Shown here piece after piece: positions 17,348-25,191 of a stretch of DNA of 64,000 nucleotides (its first letter is position 1; each line of letters opens with the position of its first letter). The stretch spans positions 186,001 through 250,000 of the forward strand of contig JAFEAQ010000019.1 in assembly GCA_018266295.1 (NCBI GenBank). The letters run 5' to 3'. The notes below the pieces were generated by a model that saw nothing but the letters and a program-made list of their open reading frames with translations, had not been told where the DNA came from and searched no databases. Both the position numbers and the translations under genes were made by a program. The stretch comes from Bdellovibrionales bacterium (GTDB lineage Bacteria; Bdellovibrionota; Bdellovibrionia; Bdellovibrionales; Bdellovibrionaceae).

Positions 17348-17528
17348 GATTCGCTCTAAAGGGTCCTAATGTACGGGAACCTGACGGCCTGGACGGCCGG
17401 CAGGAAGCGGAGCTCGAGGCAGACGCCTCGATTATCAGGATGTAGGAAGAACTGCGGAGCCAGTACAGACTCCGACGCCAGCCCCCCGCAGGCATAAAAA
17501 AAGCGAAGCTTTGTGGGCTTCGCTTTTT
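17348..17528 (+). ncRNA. Candidate structured small RNA, unknown class
   Basis: About 180 nt on the plus strand between an operator-like palindrome and an intrinsic terminator, with no good open frame. Several nested helices can be drawn. CCTG with CAGG encloses GGCC/GGCC near 17380-17404. A perfect CGAGGC/GCCTCG hairpin lies at 17415-17430. CTGCGG (17452-17457) pairs with CCGCAG (17486-17491) around GGAG/CTCC. I checked it by eye against SRP RNA, 6S, tmRNA, RNase P RNA and c-di-GMP riboswitch cores and saw no match. The 5' end is a guess. It may also be part of the efflux mRNA 3' region. Confidence 0.45.
17503..17527 (+). terminator. Bidirectional intrinsic terminator
   Basis: GCGAAGC (17503-17509) pairs with GCTTCGC (17517-17523), followed by TTTTT and preceded by a run of seven A. 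It can end plus-strand transcription from the candidate RNA and minus-strand transcription from the b562-like gene. Confidence 0.85.
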
Positions 17529-17549
17529 CGCTTTAGTCTAAGTCTAAGA

Positions 17550-17975
17550 CTACGGATCGTACTGATCGTGGCCGTCGGACTTGAGCTCTTTCATTTCTTT
17601 GTAGATTGTCGCTGCTGTTGCGTTGTCGTTGTTCAAAAAAGCTTGTTGCAACGCCAGGGAGTGGTCGATCACTTTTTGGATCATTTCTTGGTAACCTTTC
17701 AAAGCTTCTGCGCGCTGAGCTTCTGGGATTTCGCTGAGATGGTCCGGAGTTTGGTTCAAAGCGAGTTTGAACAAATCCGCCATTTGGCCCGCACGTTGTG
17801 CGTTGTCCGCGTTCTTTGTCGTGTCGGCGATTGTTGCGCCGATCGCCTTGAAGAGAGTGCCCGCTTCTTTCATGTTGTGTTTTAGGCTGCCAGCTGCTGG
17901 CCCAGCATCTTGTGCGAAAGCAGCAGTCGTTACCATAGTCAGTGTCATCAATGTGAGAGCAAAAAACTTACGCAT
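17550..17975 (-). CDS. Cytochrome b562-like periplasmic four-helix protein
   Basis: The 141-residue precursor has a signal peptide (RKFFALTLMTLTMVTTAAFA) and a mature four-helix pattern. It aligns by eye with E. coli cytochrome b562: LKHNMKEAGTLFKAI matches the first helix including the Met haem ligand (here Met35). The end SDGHDQY matches the region of the His ligand (here His136). There is no CXXCH, so haem would be held non-covalently, as in b562. It should be a soluble periplasmic electron carrier, although redox role is inferred. A second b562-like gene lies 25 bp upstream on the same strand, and a cytochrome-YceI-barrel operon is close by. Confidence 0.82.
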   Translation of the reverse strand: MRKFFALTLMTLTMVTTAAFAQDAGPAAGSLKHNMKEAGTLFKAIGATIADTTKNADNAQRAGQMADLFKLALNQTPDHLSEIPEAQRAEALKGYQEMIQKVIDHSLALQQAFLNNDNATAATIYKEMKELKSDGHDQYDP

Positions 17976-18000
17976 AGTCTAAATCTCCTAATGATTTTGA

Positions 18001-18507
18001 TTATAATTTCTTGTGAGCGCGCTCAACGAGAGCATCCACTTCTTGGCGCTTCGTATTGACTTCGTCATAGTTTCTGTCCGCAGCTTTCTGCGTGAGCAGC
18101 TTTTTGAACAACTCGCGGTACTCGATCACGGCGTCTTTGAAGTCCGTCATAAAATAAACGTAGTCATCAACGAGTTCCGCTTTTTCTTTTTCATCTTTCA
18201 TTAACAAAAGTTTGCCCGGAAGGACATCGCCTGTCGGGTCTTTCAAGACTGCTTCAGCACAGGCGACGACGAGATCCATTTTGCCGATGGCTTCTGTGAT
18301 TTCTTGATCTGTGATGTGATCTTTTTCCCAAGGGTTTTGTGCCTTCACGCAAACACCGTCAGCATACATGATGAAACGACCGAAGTTTCTCATCACACGG
18401 TTGATGGTGAGGTGATCCTCTTTGGCTCCCAACGGACAAGCGACATCGGCCGTAGAGACCAACGGCATGAAAATGAAGCCCGCGATGATGAGACTGAGTT
18501 TCGTCAT
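18001..18507 (-). CDS. Second cytochrome b562-like exported protein
   Basis: A 168-residue precursor with a signal peptide (MTKLSLIIAGFIFMPLVSTA) and a mostly helical mature part. Its first helix holds INRVMRNFGRF with Met39 and the last helix ends VERAHKKL with His165, the same spacing of possible haem ligands as in the b562 family, though the similarity is weaker than in its neighbour. Three cysteines are also present. The start at 18507 is preceded by AGGGGGGA; a longer frame to 18585 is not supported. It probably shares a transcript with the b562-like gene downstream. It could instead be a haem-free four-helix protein. Confidence 0.7.
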   Translation of the reverse strand: MTKLSLIIAGFIFMPLVSTADVACPLGAKEDHLTINRVMRNFGRFIMYADGVCVKAQNPWEKDHITDQEITEAIGKMDLVVACAEAVLKDPTGDVLPGKLLLMKDEKEKAELVDDYVYFMTDFKDAVIEYRELFKKLLTQKAADRNYDEVNTKRQEVDALVERAHKKL

Positions 18508-18758
18508 AGGAATCCCCCCTAAAGTGGTTTTTAAGTAGTCAAGGACCCGAGGAATGTCATTGGTTTTAGCGGCGGGTTCGGTCAAATGAAAGCTAATTGC
18601 AAGCGGTGGAAAATCTTATATTTTTTATATTAAGAAAGAGGAATCTAGAGCCCCTCAAATCCCGTCATTTTTTCTAAGGGGACCTTTGTGGAAGAATCCA
18701 AATGACACTGGCAAGATCCTTTATGTATAAATGCTCAGCCTTTGAGCGGGGAGGGTCC

Positions 18759-19508
18759 ATGCGACCGTTAATTCTGATCCTGTTCGCAGCGCTTACCATG
18801 GCAGGCTGCAACTCCTATAAGTCGAAACTCCAACCAACGGAAGATGGCAGCACTGTCATTCCGGCGGCGATTGATTATGCTTTCGTGAATGCGAAAGTCT
18901 TTCAGCCGAAATGTGTCCGCTGCCATAGTTCTGCCGGCGGTAACAAGGGCGACGTTAATCTTGAAACTTACGAGAACGTGATCGCGCATCTCACAGATGT
19001 TGAGAACGATGCACTTGTTGAAAAATCAATGCCTCCGCGCCGCGCAGGCGGTCCTTTGGGAGCATTCGAGCAAAACGTTCTGAAACTGTGGATTGATGCC
19101 GGTGCACCGAAAGACGCAGCTTCAGAGCCTGTACCAACTCCTACTCCCGTTGTTGAGCCAACACCAGTTGTGACGCCAACTCCTGTGGTTACACCGACGC
19201 CGGTTGTGAATCCGGTGATTGTTGATCCGACGTGGGATTCGATTTCTAAAAACATTCTTGAACCGAAATGTGTCAAGTGCCATCAGGCCGGTGAAAAGGC
19301 GGAGGACTATCCGCTGACAGATCGTGCTTACGTCATTGACGAGGCGAATCTGCTGGTCAAAGCTGGCAAACCTGAAGAGAGTGACATTTACATCGCGATC
19401 ACTCGCCAGGATAAGAAAACAATGCCGCCTGCGAAAACAGGCATGACATTGTCAGAGCAAGAAAAAGAAGCGATTCGAATTTGGATTCTTAACGGAGCAA
19501 AGGACTAA
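18759..19508 (+). CDS. Di-haem c-type cytochrome lipoprotein (module A)
   Basis: The 249-residue precursor has a lipoprotein signal (LILFAALTMAGC), so the mature protein is lipid-anchored. Two cytochrome domains follow, with CVRCH near residue 51 and CVKCH near residue 170. Each has a later Met-Pro-Pro (KSMPPRR, TMPPAK) as a likely distal haem ligand. A linker of four PTPVV-type repeats joins the domains. The first domain resembles Planctomycete-type cytochrome domains (RCHSSAGGNKGDVNLETY). ATG 18759 is preceded by GGGGAGGG. It is the first gene of a tight operon with YceI and a haem-motif barrel; its paralogue is at 37589. Confidence 0.88.
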   Translation: MRPLILILFAALTMAGCNSYKSKLQPTEDGSTVIPAAIDYAFVNAKVFQPKCVRCHSSAGGNKGDVNLETYENVIAHLTDVENDALVEKSMPPRRAGGPLGAFEQNVLKLWIDAGAPKDAASEPVPTPTPVVEPTPVVTPTPVVTPTPVVNPVIVDPTWDSISKNILEPKCVKCHQAGEKAEDYPLTDRAYVIDEANLLVKAGKPEESDIYIAITRQDKKTMPPAKTGMTLSEQEKEAIRIWILNGAKD

Positions 19509-19511
19509 GCT

Positions 19512-20069
19512 ATGAAAACAGTATTGGCAGTAATGACACTTCTTGGATTTGCCGGCGCTCAAGCGGCGACTGTGCAAACCACAAAAGGTCATGTGGAGTT
19601 CCTCGCTGTTGGTAAACCGAGCGCGATCAAAATTCGTGGTAAAGGTGATGACCTCAAAAGCGAATTACAGGTGAAAGATAAAACCGTCACAGGCAAATTG
19701 ACCTTCAACTTGGATTCTTTGAACACGGGCATTGATCTTCGCGACAATCACATGAAAGAAAAATACCTCGAGACGGGTAAATTCAAAAACGCAGAGCTTG
19801 ATTTGAAGCCGGTGACTTTAGCGCAAGATCCTTGCAAAGAAGACATCAAGACCGAGAAAGTTCCGTTTGAAGGAACTCTCAAACTTCACGGCGTTGAAAA
19901 ACCAGTGAAAGGTGATTTCGATCTGACTTCAAAAGCGGGCACGGGTAATAGCAAAGTACATTTTGATTCTAATATCAGTGATTACGGTATCGAGATTCCG
20001 GTTTACCTCGGAATTAAAGTGGCTGACAAAGTTGAAAACACCGTGGAGCTTGACTGGACATGCAAGTAG
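19512..20069 (+). CDS. YceI-family periplasmic protein (module A)
   Basis: A 185-residue precursor with a signal peptide (KTVLAVMTLLGFAGAQA) and a YceI lipocalin-like domain: LTFNLDSLNTGIDLRDNHMKEKYL and LKLHGVEKPVKGDFDL are the family's core motifs. YceI proteins hold long isoprenoids such as quinones in a hydrophobic tunnel and are often found near cytochromes. It lies 3 bp after the di-haem lipoprotein and overlaps the barrel gene by 10 bp. Its paralogue at 37001 shares FLA(V/I)G.PSAI and DR/DNHMKEKYLE. A role in quinone handling for this operon is inference. Confidence 0.93.
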   Translation: MKTVLAVMTLLGFAGAQAATVQTTKGHVEFLAVGKPSAIKIRGKGDDLKSELQVKDKTVTGKLTFNLDSLNTGIDLRDNHMKEKYLETGKFKNAELDLKPVTLAQDPCKEDIKTEKVPFEGTLKLHGVEKPVKGDFDLTSKAGTGNSKVHFDSNISDYGIEIPVYLGIKVADKVENTVELDWTCK

Positions 20070-21175
20070 TTCGCGTAGTTTTTTGGTTATTGATCATACT
20101 TGCTGCGGCATCGGCCAATGCTTTTCCAGAAATGATTCGCTTGGGGTATGTGAACTGTACAGCCTGTCACGTGGCTCCGAATGGAGGGCGCCTTCTGACA
20201 GATTATGGCCGCTCTATTTCCTCGGAGGCACTCAGTACTTGGGCGGCTCCAAAAGAAGAGCTTCCAGGTCACGGTTTTTTGCCGGAGCCTCCGGCGTGGC
20301 TTAAAATCGGCGGTGATATCCGATTGATTCAAACTTATGTCGACAATGCGCAGGCCACGGCGACCTCGGCTTTTCCGATGCAGACGGATTTCGACTTCGG
20401 TCTGAATTTCGGTAAGTTCTGGTACGTGCAAAGCTTAGGGGTGCAAGGTGGACCGGATGGGGCACCAGGAAAGGGCGAGTTTGTTGCTCATACTTACTAT
20501 GCGATGTACAACCCAACCGAGGAATCTTACACCCGTGCAGGGAAATACCTTTTACCCTATGGTCTGAATATTCCGGATCACACGTCCTTCATCAAACGCA
20601 ACCTGGGTTTTGACCAAGGCCAAGAAACTTATAACATCGACGCCGGCACGATTGGTGAGCAATGGAATTTCATCGGCGCTTTGAGCTTCGGCCGCAAAGA
20701 CAACCGCAATGTGGATCTTGAGAGCGGAGCCTCTTTCCAAATGGCTTACAACTTGGGTGATACCCATAAGCTGATGGGAAGTTTTGCGTATTTAAAGAAC
20801 GATACTGCGAAAACTCATAGGTACCTTTTGGGCCCGCAGATTCTTTGGGCTTTCAATGCGAAGTGGATTTTCCTTGGTGAATACGATTACCAGGAAAAGG
20901 TCACCGAGAGTCCGACGAAGAGCTCGCAGAAAGGGGCTGTGACTTACAGCCGCCTTCAGTACGAATGGACCAAGGGTTTCCATTCTTATTTATTGCATCA
21001 GTTTTCGTACTTGGATTTCACGCAGCTTCGGACGCGTGTGAATAGCACGGGCTTAGGAGTGTTGTGGTATCCGCGCCCGCACTTTGAATTGATGGCCGAA
21101 GTCGATTACAGCGAAGTTGCTGAAATCAATGCTTACAACACCGTTTCGTGGTTGTTGGGGCATTATTACTTTTAG
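20060..21175 (+). CDS. Outer-membrane barrel protein with N-terminal CXXCH haem motif (module A)
   Basis: This 371-residue precursor has a signal peptide (VVFWLLIILAAASANA), then FPEMIRLGYVNCTACHVAP with a CXXCH at residues 33-37. The rest is a long series of alternating hydrophobic/aromatic strands ending in SWLLGHYYF, with terminal Phe, as in outer-membrane beta-barrels. A segment LPYGLNIPDHTSF is shared with its paralogue at 38221. A covalent haem at the periplasmic mouth of a barrel would be a way to pass electrons across the outer membrane (inference). It overlaps yceI by 10 bp. Confidence 0.83.
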   Translation: MQVVRVVFWLLIILAAASANAFPEMIRLGYVNCTACHVAPNGGRLLTDYGRSISSEALSTWAAPKEELPGHGFLPEPPAWLKIGGDIRLIQTYVDNAQATATSAFPMQTDFDFGLNFGKFWYVQSLGVQGGPDGAPGKGEFVAHTYYAMYNPTEESYTRAGKYLLPYGLNIPDHTSFIKRNLGFDQGQETYNIDAGTIGEQWNFIGALSFGRKDNRNVDLESGASFQMAYNLGDTHKLMGSFAYLKNDTAKTHRYLLGPQILWAFNAKWIFLGEYDYQEKVTESPTKSSQKGAVTYSRLQYEWTKGFHSYLLHQFSYLDFTQLRTRVNSTGLGVLWYPRPHFELMAEVDYSEVAEINAYNTVSWLLGHYYF

Positions 21176-22422
21176 CCGCGGGTTTGGCCGGTGCCGTCGA
21201 TGAGCCAGCGCGGGCTTGTGAGCTCACGCAGGCCTACGGGGCCGCGGACGTGGAGCTTCTGCGTGCTGATGCCGAGCTCGCCGCCTAGGCCGAATTCGAA
21301 GCCGTCTGTAAAGCGCGTTGAGGCATTCCAGTAAACTGCGGCGGCGTCGATCTCTTGTTGGAAGAGACGGGCCTTGGCTTCGGATTTTGTCACGATGGCT
21401 TCAGAATGTTTTGAGCCATGCTGATCAATATGTGCGAGAGCCTCATCGAGATTCTTCACCACTTTGCAGTTCATGATCAGATCCAGATACTCTGTATCCC
21501 AGTCGGCCGTTTTTGCCGGAGTTACGCGGCCCTCGCCCTTTAAAATTCCCAGCGAGGCTTCGTCCACGTGCCATTGCAGATGTTTTGGTTCGGTCGCTTT
21601 GTAAAGCATCGGCAAGAACTTCGCTGCGACCTTCTCGTGAACTAGGACTGTTTCAAGCGCGTTGCACACGCCCGGGCGTTGAGTTTTGGCGTTCGTTACG
21701 ATTTTTACGGCCATTTCAAGATCCGCGTCTTCTTCAACGTAAGTGTGACAGAGGCCGCGGTCGTTCTTGATAATCGGCATGAGGGCCGTGCGCTGAACAA
21801 AGTCGATGAGCTTGTCGCCGCCACGGGGAACCACGATATCGATCATGTCTTTGCGTTTCAGAAGTTCTTCGATCAGGCCGCGATCGTAATCTTCAAGACC
21901 GTGAAAGGGCATGTTGGCAAAGCCTTGCAGGCTATCGCGCATCAGCTTGTAAATGGCTTCGCTGCTGTGGCGGGATTCCGATCCACCACGAAGCAGGATC
22001 ACATTGCCGGATTTAAATGCCAGGGAAAAAGCTTCGAGGATCACATTCGGACGCGATTCAAAGATCATGAATATCACGCCGAGAGGCGCGCGGATTTTAT
22101 TGAGCTTTAAACCGTTCTTTAAAATCTGACTATCGATCACTTCACCGACAGGGTCGGGAAGGGCTGCGACCTGTTTCAAGCTTTCGATCATCCCGTCAAT
22201 ACGCTCTGTTGTCAGAGTCAGGCGGTCACGGAAAGCCGCCGCTGTATCTGCTGGCAATGCCTGCAGATCTTTTTTATTTGCGGTGATAATGTCGCTGGAA
22301 TGCTTCCCAAGGTTCTCGGCAATTTTCAGAAGGGCTTTATTCTTTTCCGCCGAGCTGAGTTTGCGCTGAGTGCGCGCGGCGGCGCGAAGGCCTTTAAGCA
22401 TTTCCTCATTTTGCGAGTTCAT
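21172..22422 (-). CDS. proA: Gamma-glutamyl phosphate reductase
   Basis: The 416-residue protein matches ProA: LNKIRAPLGVIFMIFESRPNV, LRGGSESRHSS, an IVPRGGDKLIDFVQ segment, the catalytic-Cys segment QRPGVCNALETVLVH, and the C-terminal FDGFEFGLGGELGIST-type motif (here TDGFEFGLGGELGIST). It reduces gamma-glutamyl phosphate with NADPH in proline synthesis. The start at 22422 gives the usual length; a longer frame to 22599 runs into proB. It overlaps the proB stop by 17 bp, so the two are one operon. It converges on the barrel gene with a 4 bp overlap. Confidence 0.97.
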   Translation of the reverse strand: MNSQNEEMLKGLRAAARTQRKLSSAEKNKALLKIAENLGKHSSDIITANKKDLQALPADTAAAFRDRLTLTTERIDGMIESLKQVAALPDPVGEVIDSQILKNGLKLNKIRAPLGVIFMIFESRPNVILEAFSLAFKSGNVILLRGGSESRHSSEAIYKLMRDSLQGFANMPFHGLEDYDRGLIEELLKRKDMIDIVVPRGGDKLIDFVQRTALMPIIKNDRGLCHTYVEEDADLEMAVKIVTNAKTQRPGVCNALETVLVHEKVAAKFLPMLYKATEPKHLQWHVDEASLGILKGEGRVTPAKTADWDTEYLDLIMNCKVVKNLDEALAHIDQHGSKHSEAIVTKSEAKARLFQQEIDAAAVYWNASTRFTDGFEFGLGGELGISTQKLHVRGPVGLRELTSPRWLIDGTGQTRG

Positions 22423-23191
22423 GACGGCCTCCGAATTGTGTGCCGACGGCAATGCCTGTGGCAATTTGCAGCAAGTTGTTTGGCGCATCTCCACGCACAA
22501 GGTGTGTCGTGATGTTTGCTTTGTTCGCAGCATCGGCCGCGAGAAGTTTGGAATACATGCCGCCCGTACCGACTTTTGAAATCGCTTTGCGGTCGGCAAG
22601 ACCGAATTCTGCCTTCGTGATTTTCTTGCGATAAGGAATCAGCTCTGCTTTTGGATTCTTATTCGGATCCGAGTCAAAAAGGCCATCCACGTCCGTCATC
22701 AAAACCAAACGTTCGGCCTTCATCATGATCGCCACTTTTGAGGCGAGTGAGTCATTATCACCGAACTTAATCTCTTCAGTTGCGACGGCATCATTCTCGT
22801 TCAAGATAGGAATCACTTTCCATCTCAAAAGCTCGGTCAAAGTATTTTGCAAGTTCTTGCTGCGAACCGGATCTTTCATATCGCCTGCGGTGAGCAGAAC
22901 TTGCGAGCCTAAAAGATTCGCTGATTGCAGGGCCAAGTTATACTGATCCATCACCAGTGGTTGACCGATGGCGCTCAAGGCCTGTTTTTGTGGAAGAGTG
23001 CGTTTGGCTTTATGAAACTCTGTGCGAGCCACGGCCCAGGCAATGGCACCAGAAGTAACCCAGATCACTTCAACACCATAGCGTTTGCGCAGCATGGCCA
23101 CTTGCTGCATCCATGCGCGCATCAGAAGAGGCCCCCCGTCGCAAACCATTTTACTACCAGCTTTAATCACCCAACGGCGGGTCTTTGCCAT
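22406..23191 (-). CDS. proB: Glutamate 5-kinase without PUA domain
   Basis: A 261-residue amino-acid kinase: VIKAGSKMV near the start, VTSGAIAWA, then the NENDAVATEEIKFGDNDSLASKVA nucleotide/substrate region and KVGTGGMYSKLLAAD. It phosphorylates glutamate with ATP in the first step of proline synthesis. It stops after the kinase domain, lacking the C-terminal PUA domain of the E. coli enzyme; such short forms are known. The usual VSSGA is changed to VTSGA. The start at 23191 follows AGGAAAGG. It is first in the proBA operon. Confidence 0.95.
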   Translation of the reverse strand: MAKTRRWVIKAGSKMVCDGGPLLMRAWMQQVAMLRKRYGVEVIWVTSGAIAWAVARTEFHKAKRTLPQKQALSAIGQPLVMDQYNLALQSANLLGSQVLLTAGDMKDPVRSKNLQNTLTELLRWKVIPILNENDAVATEEIKFGDNDSLASKVAIMMKAERLVLMTDVDGLFDSDPNKNPKAELIPYRKKITKAEFGLADRKAISKVGTGGMYSKLLAADAANKANITTHLVRGDAPNNLLQIATGIAVGTQFGGRHELAK

Positions 23192-23246
23192 AACTGCCTT
23201 TCCTGCGGGCTCAGAAAAGCCCGACGTCACCCTCAAAGTTTAAAAC

Positions 23247-23750
23247 TTAGGGTGAGTCGGTCGCAAACAAAAAAGCAACTTGATGGTCTTGCTTTTGCTG
23301 CAACAGAGAAAAGCACTCCGATTGGAGTTCGGCGACTTGATCTTCGTGGAGTTTCAGGCCCGCTAAAAAGCGGTGCATCTGCAAAGGTGTTTTTTGGCGG
23401 GCTTTCATCCCGAGGGCCAGGCGCTGGGAATGATAGCTGTTCAGAATACTCTGCAAGCGATTGAATTCCTGAAAACCGGTGACGCCTTTGATTTCGATTT
23501 TTTGTAGCTGATCGAAGGCCTGGAGGTAGTAATCCGGTGGCGACTCTGGGCCCAAGAGTTCTTTCCGCACAAAACGGTCTAAGTTCAAGGTCGCCACTTT
23601 GTAGCGGAACTGAGTCTCAGCAATGCCTTTGCGCGAGTCAGCAAAGCCGGTGACACTCGGCCGGCCCATGCGGTGAGTGAGTTGAACGCATCCAATGCTA
23701 GAAACCAATACCGCGACAACGATCATCAATGATTGTGCCTGTTTTGTCAT
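23247..23750 (-). CDS. Lipoprotein of unknown function
   Basis: The 167-residue precursor has a lipoprotein signal ending in VSSIGC, then a mostly helical, charged mature part with no known motif. Glutamine- and leucine-rich segments (SFSLLQQKQD-like) suggest short coiled coils. The start at 23750 is preceded by AGGAGAG. It lies 55 bp upstream of proB on the same strand. I do not recognise the family. Confidence 0.8.
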   Translation of the reverse strand: MTKQAQSLMIVVAVLVSSIGCVQLTHRMGRPSVTGFADSRKGIAETQFRYKVATLNLDRFVRKELLGPESPPDYYLQAFDQLQKIEIKGVTGFQEFNRLQSILNSYHSQRLALGMKARQKTPLQMHRFLAGLKLHEDQVAELQSECFSLLQQKQDHQVAFLFATDSP

Positions 23751-23870
23751 ATTCTCTCCTGCTACTATACTTTTCGGAGGACACGACAAAGGTCTTAACC
23801 TAGTCTCATTGAGACGGAGCAGTTTCAGAAGTGGACTTTCAAGAACTGAACAGTCTTTGCTTGAGAAATC

Positions 23871-24110
23871 TCAATTTGGTTTCAGCAATAATCCCGCTGC
23901 AAAATGAGCCTCTTGCTCGATATTTCCTTGTGTGTCTCGAAATATCGTAGGGCCTTCGAGACAGCCATTTTGCCAATAGCTCTCCATCATGATCTGACCA
24001 TTTTCGTGATAGATGCAGAACGGGCCGTGTTTTACGCCGTTTTGCAAAGTCATTTTAAAAAACATTTGTCCATTTTGATAGTTTCCAGAGATGACGATGG
24101 GATTCGCCAT
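23871..24110 (-). CDS. Small MORN/YwqK-like repeat protein
   Basis: A 79-residue protein made of three copies of a repeat of about 22 residues: GNYQNGQMFFKMTLQNGVKHG, then FCIYHENGQIMMESYWQNGCLEG and a third partial copy. The YxNGQ..x..xxNG..xG pattern is that of MORN/YwqK-type repeats. There is no signal peptide. The role is unknown; such repeats often mediate protein or membrane contacts. Confidence 0.78.
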   Translation of the reverse strand: MANPIVISGNYQNGQMFFKMTLQNGVKHGPFCIYHENGQIMMESYWQNGCLEGPTIFRDTQGNIEQEAHFAAGLLLKPN

Positions 24111-24159
24111 AGATCCTCCTCAGCAATAGTGATTCTAAATACAGAATAGAAATTCGTAC

Positions 24160-24450
24160 TTAGGCTGCTTTGGGAGGCTGAAATATGGAGTTGCTGTATT
24201 CGTCTAAATCGATGCTTTGAATATGACTGAAATAAACAATGTCGTAAACCGGAGTGAACTCGAAGTGAAAACTGACGACGATTTGCGCCGCATGGGTCTC
24301 CATGGATTTAAGGCTCGGCCCATGGTCGTGATCTTGTTGCTGCTGCTGGGAAACCGGAGAGGTGCGGATAAAGTTCGTCGATGGCTCACAGAGCTCAAAG
24401 AACAAACAGAACAAAGTGATGAGGGCAAGAATCTGCCGTGAAATCCGCAT
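24160..24450 (-). CDS. Small exported protein, unknown
   Basis: A 96-residue protein with an N-terminal hydrophobic segment (ISRQILALITLFCLFFELC) and a QQQQQDHDHG stretch. It starts 9 bp after the DUF4142-like gene on the same strand, so the two may be co-transcribed. No family is recognised, and the coding call rests mostly on position and the signal-like start. Confidence 0.5.
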   Translation of the reverse strand: MRISRQILALITLFCLFFELCEPSTNFIRTSPVSQQQQQDHDHGPSLKSMETHAAQIVVSFHFEFTPVYDIVYFSHIQSIDLDEYSNSIFQPPKAA

Positions 24451-24458
24451 ACCTCATG

Positions 24459-24998
24459 CTAGCGCCGAGGAGAGGCTTTCACAAGTCCAGCCTGAAGAGC
24501 CTTGGCATTATTTAACTGCTGTTCGAGGGCCTTGCGGGATTCTTGAAGAAACTTTTTGAGGTCCACTTTTTTCGCCTGTGGAATGAGCGACAGATCCATG
24601 GCCTCGACGAATTTCTGTAGCATTTCTACTTGGCCGTCGACGTAGGATTTATCGAACGTCACCCCTTTTTGCGATTTCAGATCTTGCAGACTTTTATCTG
24701 TTTCATCTTTCAAAGCTTTGTTGGCTTCACTGTCTTCTAGTTTAAGGCCGTTGCTGATTTGCAGTTTATTGACTTCATTCATGTTGGTTGTAAATGCCAG
24801 AATGGAATCTTCGGAGTAATCAGAAATATCGGAGTTACTGCTTTGATCGCGGGCGGCAAGGCCGGCATCGATTTGTGATTGATCCGCTGTCAGCATCAGT
24901 TGGATGATTTGCCCGTCAGTCAGCATCGCCTGAACCTCGGCGTGAGCGTTGCTTGCTAAGAACACAAAAGCAGTCATAGAGAAGAATAGTTTCAACAT
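24459..24998 (-). CDS. DUF4142-family exported protein
   Basis: A 179-residue precursor with a signal peptide (LKLFFSMTAFVFLASNAHA) and a helical mature domain. LTDGQIIQLMLTADQSQIDAGLAA and VTFDKSYVDGQVEMLQKFVEAM correspond to the two ends of the DUF4142 domain, a ferritin-like four-helix fold found in secreted bacterial proteins. Function is unknown. A possible small partner gene follows within 9 bp. Confidence 0.85.
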   Translation of the reverse strand: MLKLFFSMTAFVFLASNAHAEVQAMLTDGQIIQLMLTADQSQIDAGLAARDQSSNSDISDYSEDSILAFTTNMNEVNKLQISNGLKLEDSEANKALKDETDKSLQDLKSQKGVTFDKSYVDGQVEMLQKFVEAMDLSLIPQAKKVDLKKFLQESRKALEQQLNNAKALQAGLVKASPRR

Positions 24999-25142
24999 TG
25001 TTTCCCCCTTGATCTCGATGAATGTGAAGGCTCGCTCGCTTTGCCGCTGGGGACAAGTTTTGCAGAGTTAAGCTGCGGAAATACATCAGGATTATCATTG
25101 TGATTCAACCTCTCTGTGAGGCATGACAAGGAACAGGCTCCA

Positions 25143-25171
25143 TTGATTTCGCTAAGAACAAGGCCTATAAT
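25143..25171 (+). promoter_or_regulatory. Sigma-70-type promoter for the thioredoxin gene
   Basis: TTGATT (25143-25148) and a perfect TATAAT (25166-25171) are 17 bp apart, with ATG 25192 about 14 bases after the expected start point and AAGAGG in between as ribosome site. Confidence 0.8.
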
Positions 25172-25191
25172 AGAGAACTAAGAGGTGCCCC

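Larger units (their letters stand above)
17151..17549. other. 399 bp non-coding stretch with several palindromes and a candidate RNA
   Basis: No convincing protein gene lies here on either strand. The stretch holds a perfect 11 bp inverted repeat (17226-17250), an operator-like palindrome (17317-17347), a strongly structured segment (about 17360-17495) and an intrinsic terminator (17503-17527). Each is listed separately. The neighbouring protein genes converge on it. Confidence 0.7.

Noticed and set aside
17348-17528. Possible SRP RNA, 6S RNA or c-di-GMP riboswitch
   Set aside because: The conserved cores of these RNAs were looked for by eye and not found; left as an unknown candidate RNA.
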